From Bacteroidia bacterium (GTDB taxonomy: Bacteria > Bacteroidota > Bacteroidia > JANWJV01), in contig JANWJV010000110.1 of NCBI GenBank assembly GCA_025451785.1, positions 1 to 32,765 on the forward strand: 32,765 bases of DNA, read 5' to 3'. The notes beneath the pieces were generated by a model. It saw only the letters and a program-made list of their open reading frames with translations. It was not told where the DNA came from and did not search any database. Below, piece after piece: positions 30,074 through 32,765 of this stretch (position 1 is the stretch's first letter; each line of letters begins with the position of its first letter). The position numbers were made by a program, and so were the translations under genes.

Positions 30074-30874
30074 TTAGTCCTTCACAAACCGAGCGGTATA
30101 CTTCTTCTCCCCCTGGTCAACCACCACCGAATACACCCCTTTCGGAAGTTTGGACACATCGATCTTTGATGGGTCTGTTGGTTTCATCACCGATTCCCCG
30201 AGCATATTGAATAGCTCTATCACGGAACTTTTGCCTTTGTCCTTTGGAAGCTCAAGGCTGATTTGGCCTGTAGCGGGATTCGGCCAGATGCTAAAATCGT
30301 CTTTCAGCACCGGCTCCGTTATTCCGGAAGCAGTGCATTCACCAATGGCGTTCAGTTGGTTCTTAAGGGTGGTAATGTTGTAACCATTACAGCATCCTGT
30401 CTTTGAGCCGCAATAAAAAGGAGCACGGGGATAGGTTCCCGGCCAGGTGGAAGTATCAGGATAGATCATAGCGATGTCCCAGGCCCAGTTACAGCCGGCC
30501 CACCCGCCCTGGTATCCGAAGCCGTAAGAGATATCCCAAAGCGAGTCCCAGTAAAAAGTGACACGGGAATCGGACCAGCCTGCGGAAGCATTCACCGCGT
30601 CGCTCTTCACCGAGCTCCAGCCCTGTACATGTATCCATACAATAAGGCCACGCAGATCAGGATTGTTGCACTGATTGAAGATATTGGTCTTCAGGTCGGC
30701 CACTGTTTGGATACAAGCCGGGCAGGTAGGATCGCCAAGAAAAATGATCCTGGTAAGGCCCTGCAAGGAGTTGAACTTGGTTTTGAGACCGGGAAGATTG
30801 ATGTCGGTAACGGTTTGCGCGCCGGAGAAGGCCGCGAAAAGCAAAGCGAAAAATAAGGAAATGGTCTTTTTCAT
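30074..30874 (-). CDS. Secreted thioredoxin-like CxxC protein with T9SS type A domain
   Basis: 266 aa from the ATG at 30872-30874, which begins the signal peptide (MKKTISLFFALLFAAFSGAQ). An upstream in-frame ATG at 30898 adds eight residues and is less likely. The mature domain has a thioredoxin-like start: a strand (IIFLGDPT) followed by CPAC at residues 51-54 and an amphipathic helix. A C-terminal half rich in Trp, Tyr and Cys follows (WAGCNWAWDIAMIYPD, CGSKTGCCNGYN). A T9SS sorting domain ends the protein (FSIWPNPATGQISLEL ... LPKGVYSVVVDQGEKKY ... RFVKD). CPAC suggests redox activity or metal binding outside the cell. The canonical cis-proline could not be assigned with confidence. It lies 79 bp downstream of the Kelch+SprB gene. 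Confidence 0.8.
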   Translation of the reverse strand: MKKTISLFFALLFAAFSGAQTVTDINLPGLKTKFNSLQGLTRIIFLGDPTCPACIQTVADLKTNIFNQCNNPDLRGLIVWIHVQGWSSVKSDAVNASAGWSDSRVTFYWDSLWDISYGFGYQGGWAGCNWAWDIAMIYPDTSTWPGTYPRAPFYCGSKTGCCNGYNITTLKNQLNAIGECTASGITEPVLKDDFSIWPNPATGQISLELPKDKGKSSVIELFNMLGESVMKPTDPSKIDVSKLPKGVYSVVVDQGEKKYTARFVKD

Positions 30875-30902
30875 GGAGGGGCGTATCATATAAAACAAAA
30901 GG

Positions 30903-30933
30903 CCAAGGTATTAAATCCCCGGCCTAAAGTCAA
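30903..30933 (-). promoter_or_regulatory. Candidate promoter of the thioredoxin-like gene
   Basis: On the minus strand, TTG (30931-30933, within TTGACTTT) is followed after 20 bp by TACCTTGG (30903-30910), one mismatch from TAnnTTTG. It leaves a 28-nt untranslated leader. Confidence 0.4.
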
Positions 30934-30953
30934 GTTATGCTTAGTGCTAAAGC

Positions 30954-32765
30954 CTATTCCTTAAATACCCTTCGCACAGTATTGCCATTCTCCGACCTTA
31001 ATACTATAAAGTACATCCCTTTCGGCAGTGTGCCCGTGGCTATCTCATTGACCCCTGCTTTCAGCTTCATCTCCCCTACTCTTTCGCCCAGTGCATTGAA
31101 TATCTCAACTGTTCCATTTGCGTTTTCCTTGTTCACGATCACGACCTTCTCTTTAAAGGGGTTCGGATATACATCCCAATTGCTGCTCGAGCTCGCCTCG
31201 CTGATCCCTATCAGCGAAGGCACATTCACCGTTGCAGAGGTCGAACAGCCGTTAATATCAGAAACCGTAATAGTATAAACGCCCGCGCATAAGTTGGTGG
31301 CTGTGGCCGTTGTTTGTCCGCCGCTGGTCCAGTTATAGAAATAAGAACCGGTACCTCCAGTTGCGGTCACCGAAGCGGAGCCGTTGCAGCCGCTGGTAAC
31401 ACCGTTGGCAGCTGTGCTCAGGTTGATCGGCGGCGGCTGTATAAGGTTGACAGTGGCTGTTGTACTACATCCATTGGCATCGGTAACCATGCAGGTATAG
31501 GTAGCCGCCGTAAGGCTGGTAGCACATTGAAATGTTTGTCCGTTGCTCCATTGATACGAGTACCCAGGCGTACCACCTACAGCACTGGCACAAGCAGATC
31601 CTGTTCCACCGTTACAGTTGATCGTAGAAACTTGAGCAGCCTGCAACGTAAGCACTGGGGGCTGTGTGATAGAACATGTGGTAGAAGCGGAGCCTCCATT
31701 CTGGGTTACCACGTAAACAGTATGAGTTCCCGCGCATAAGCCAGTGGCCGTAGTACCTGTAGCGCCGCTGGTCCATGAATACGTATAACCTCCCGAGCCC
31801 CCGCTGGCAGAAGCTGTTGCCGAACCATTGCAATCGCCGAAACATTTTACGTTAGTAGTTGAGATAATGCTTACGCTCAACGCCAGAGGCGGCATGTATT
31901 CCCAGCAATCATTGGTATATCCTCCGCTCTGATAGCTCTGAAAACCGGTGGTAAAAAATCCGCGGTTGCCGATGTTAAATCCTACACCGTACCAGCGTCC
32001 TTGTCCCGGGTAATTGGCTCTTGCTGTCCAGGTGTTGCTGGAAGGATTGTATTCATAAAAAGTATTCACGGTTCCTGTATTGTCGGCACCACAACCCACA
32101 TATCCTTTTCCATTGATAGTAAAATAAGAAGTACCCCAGCGTGCAGTGCCGCCGAAGGTAGCTTTCTGTGTCCAGGTATCACCTACCGGATCGTATTCCC
32201 ACACATCACCGGTATTATTTCCTCCCGATGATTGTCCGCAGCCCATATATCCTTTTCCCGCTATGGCAAAAGAGAAAGCGCCTGATCTTCCTCCACCTCC
32301 ATAACTGGCCCTGGCTGTCCAGGTGTTAGCGGTAGTATCGTAACGATAAACCGCGCTCTGGTAACCACCGCTGTTCCTTCCGCCCGCAATGTATCCGTAA
32401 GCGCCAATGGAAAAACCAGTGGCGAAACGCACACTTAAAGGATAGTTCGCCTTTTGTGTCCAGGTATTATTTGCCGGGTTGTATTCGTAAAAGCTGTTCG
32501 ACTCACCACTGCTGGCATTGCCGGTTCCCGCGTAACCTTTGTTCCCGATGGAGAACGCGGCCACAACACAGCGGCCTCCGCCGCCATAGCTGTTCATACT
32601 GCTCCAGGTTCCTCCTACCCCATCATATTTCGCCCCGCTCGAAATGAAATTGGTAGGGCTGATCTCTCCTGTCACCACATAGCCATAATTGCCAATAGAA
32701 AAGGCACAGGCACCGCCGCGCGATGTGCTGCTATAGTTCGCTTTTTGCACCCAGGTGTTCTGGGC
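30954..32765 (-). CDS. Kelch plus SprB surface protein with T9SS type A domain, 5' end outside the window
   Basis: 604 codons are visible including the stop; the frame is open to the window edge, where it reads AQNTWVQKANY. Comparison with the Kelch protein at 2385-3581 (AQNNTWTQ) shows that essentially only the signal peptide is missing. A GTG at 32748-32750 is an internal Val codon, not the start. Six Kelch-like blades come first (for example YNPANNTWTQKANYPLS, YDPVGDTWTQKATFGG). Three SprB modules follow (CFGDCNGSATASASGG, CNGGTGSACASAVGG, CNGSASVTATGG). A type A sorting domain ends the protein (WDVYPNPFKEKVVIVN ... LPKGMYFIVLRSENG ... RRVFKE). It is probably a surface-exposed binding protein. 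Confidence 0.9.
   Translation of the reverse strand, partial: AQNTWVQKANYSSTSRGGACAFSIGNYGYVVTGEISPTNFISSGAKYDGVGGTWSSMNSYGGGGRCVVAAFSIGNKGYAGTGNASSGESNSFYEYNPANNTWTQKANYPLSVRFATGFSIGAYGYIAGGRNSGGYQSAVYRYDTTANTWTARASYGGGGRSGAFSFAIAGKGYMGCGQSSGGNNTGDVWEYDPVGDTWTQKATFGGTARWGTSYFTINGKGYVGCGADNTGTVNTFYEYNPSSNTWTARANYPGQGRWYGVGFNIGNRGFFTTGFQSYQSGGYTNDCWEYMPPLALSVSIISTTNVKCFGDCNGSATASASGGSGGYTYSWTSGATGTTATGLCAGTHTVYVVTQNGGSASTTCSITQPPVLTLQAAQVSTINCNGGTGSACASAVGGTPGYSYQWSNGQTFQCATSLTAATYTCMVTDANGCSTTATVNLIQPPPINLSTAANGVTSGCNGSASVTATGGTGSYFYNWTSGGQTTATATNLCAGVYTITVSDINGCSTSATVNVPSLIGISEASSSSNWDVYPNPFKEKVVIVNKENANGTVEIFNALGERVGEMKLKAGVNEIATGTLPKGMYFIVLRSENGNTVRRVFKE

Overview
The window looks like a chromosomal piece of a Bacteroidota (Bacteroidetes) bacterium. 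The evidence is seven proteins carrying type IX secretion (T9SS) C-terminal domains, SprB-type adhesin modules, a 'gliding motility-associated' C-terminus, several promoters of the Bacteroidetes form TTTG-N19-21-TAnnTTTG, and starts that mostly lack Shine-Dalgarno sequences. Core genes (polA, a cystathionine beta-synthase, recG) are interspersed with large surface-protein genes. No phage, insertion sequence, CRISPR array, tRNA or rRNA was recognised.

Layout. 1-2373: 3' part of polA (+). 2385-5529: two minus-strand exported proteins, a Kelch-repeat T9SS protein and a collagen-like protein. 5776-7946: a cystathionine beta-synthase overlapping by 4 bp a substrate-binding-protein-like gene without signal peptide (+). 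7995-12328: a plus-strand run of envelope genes: patatin phospholipase fused to an outer-membrane barrel, an unknown exported protein, and a DUF3108 protein. 12321-13835: an uncharacterised ~500-aa helical protein (-), paralogous to the one at 18645-20180. 13905-14481: a compact plus-strand unit of promoter, 28-codon leader ORF, alternative RNA helix, intrinsic terminator and a Val/Ala-rich 120-aa ORF behind a strong Shine-Dalgarno. This is the strongest candidate here for an undescribed regulatory system. 14461-20180: a minus-strand block with a DinB-like protein, a T9SS protein, recG and the second ~500-aa paralogue. 20285-27863: two giant modular surface proteins (+). 27864-28055: a hairpin and an apparent SRPBCC/AHSA1 gene relic. 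28056-32765: RCC1-propeller protein (-), small membrane protein (+), secreted thioredoxin-like protein (-), and a Kelch+SprB protein (-) cut by the window end.

How the genes fit together. Seven T9SS cargo proteins lie here without any T9SS machinery gene. They combine a small set of parts (Kelch, RCC1, SBBP and FG-GAP/VCBS propellers; SprB and PKD-like Ig modules; type A or type B sorting tails), as expected for shuffling of surface proteins. Several 20-40 bp microrepeats of period 6, 7 or 8 lie at gene edges or inside coding sequence, where they supply stop codons, false start extensions and linker residues.
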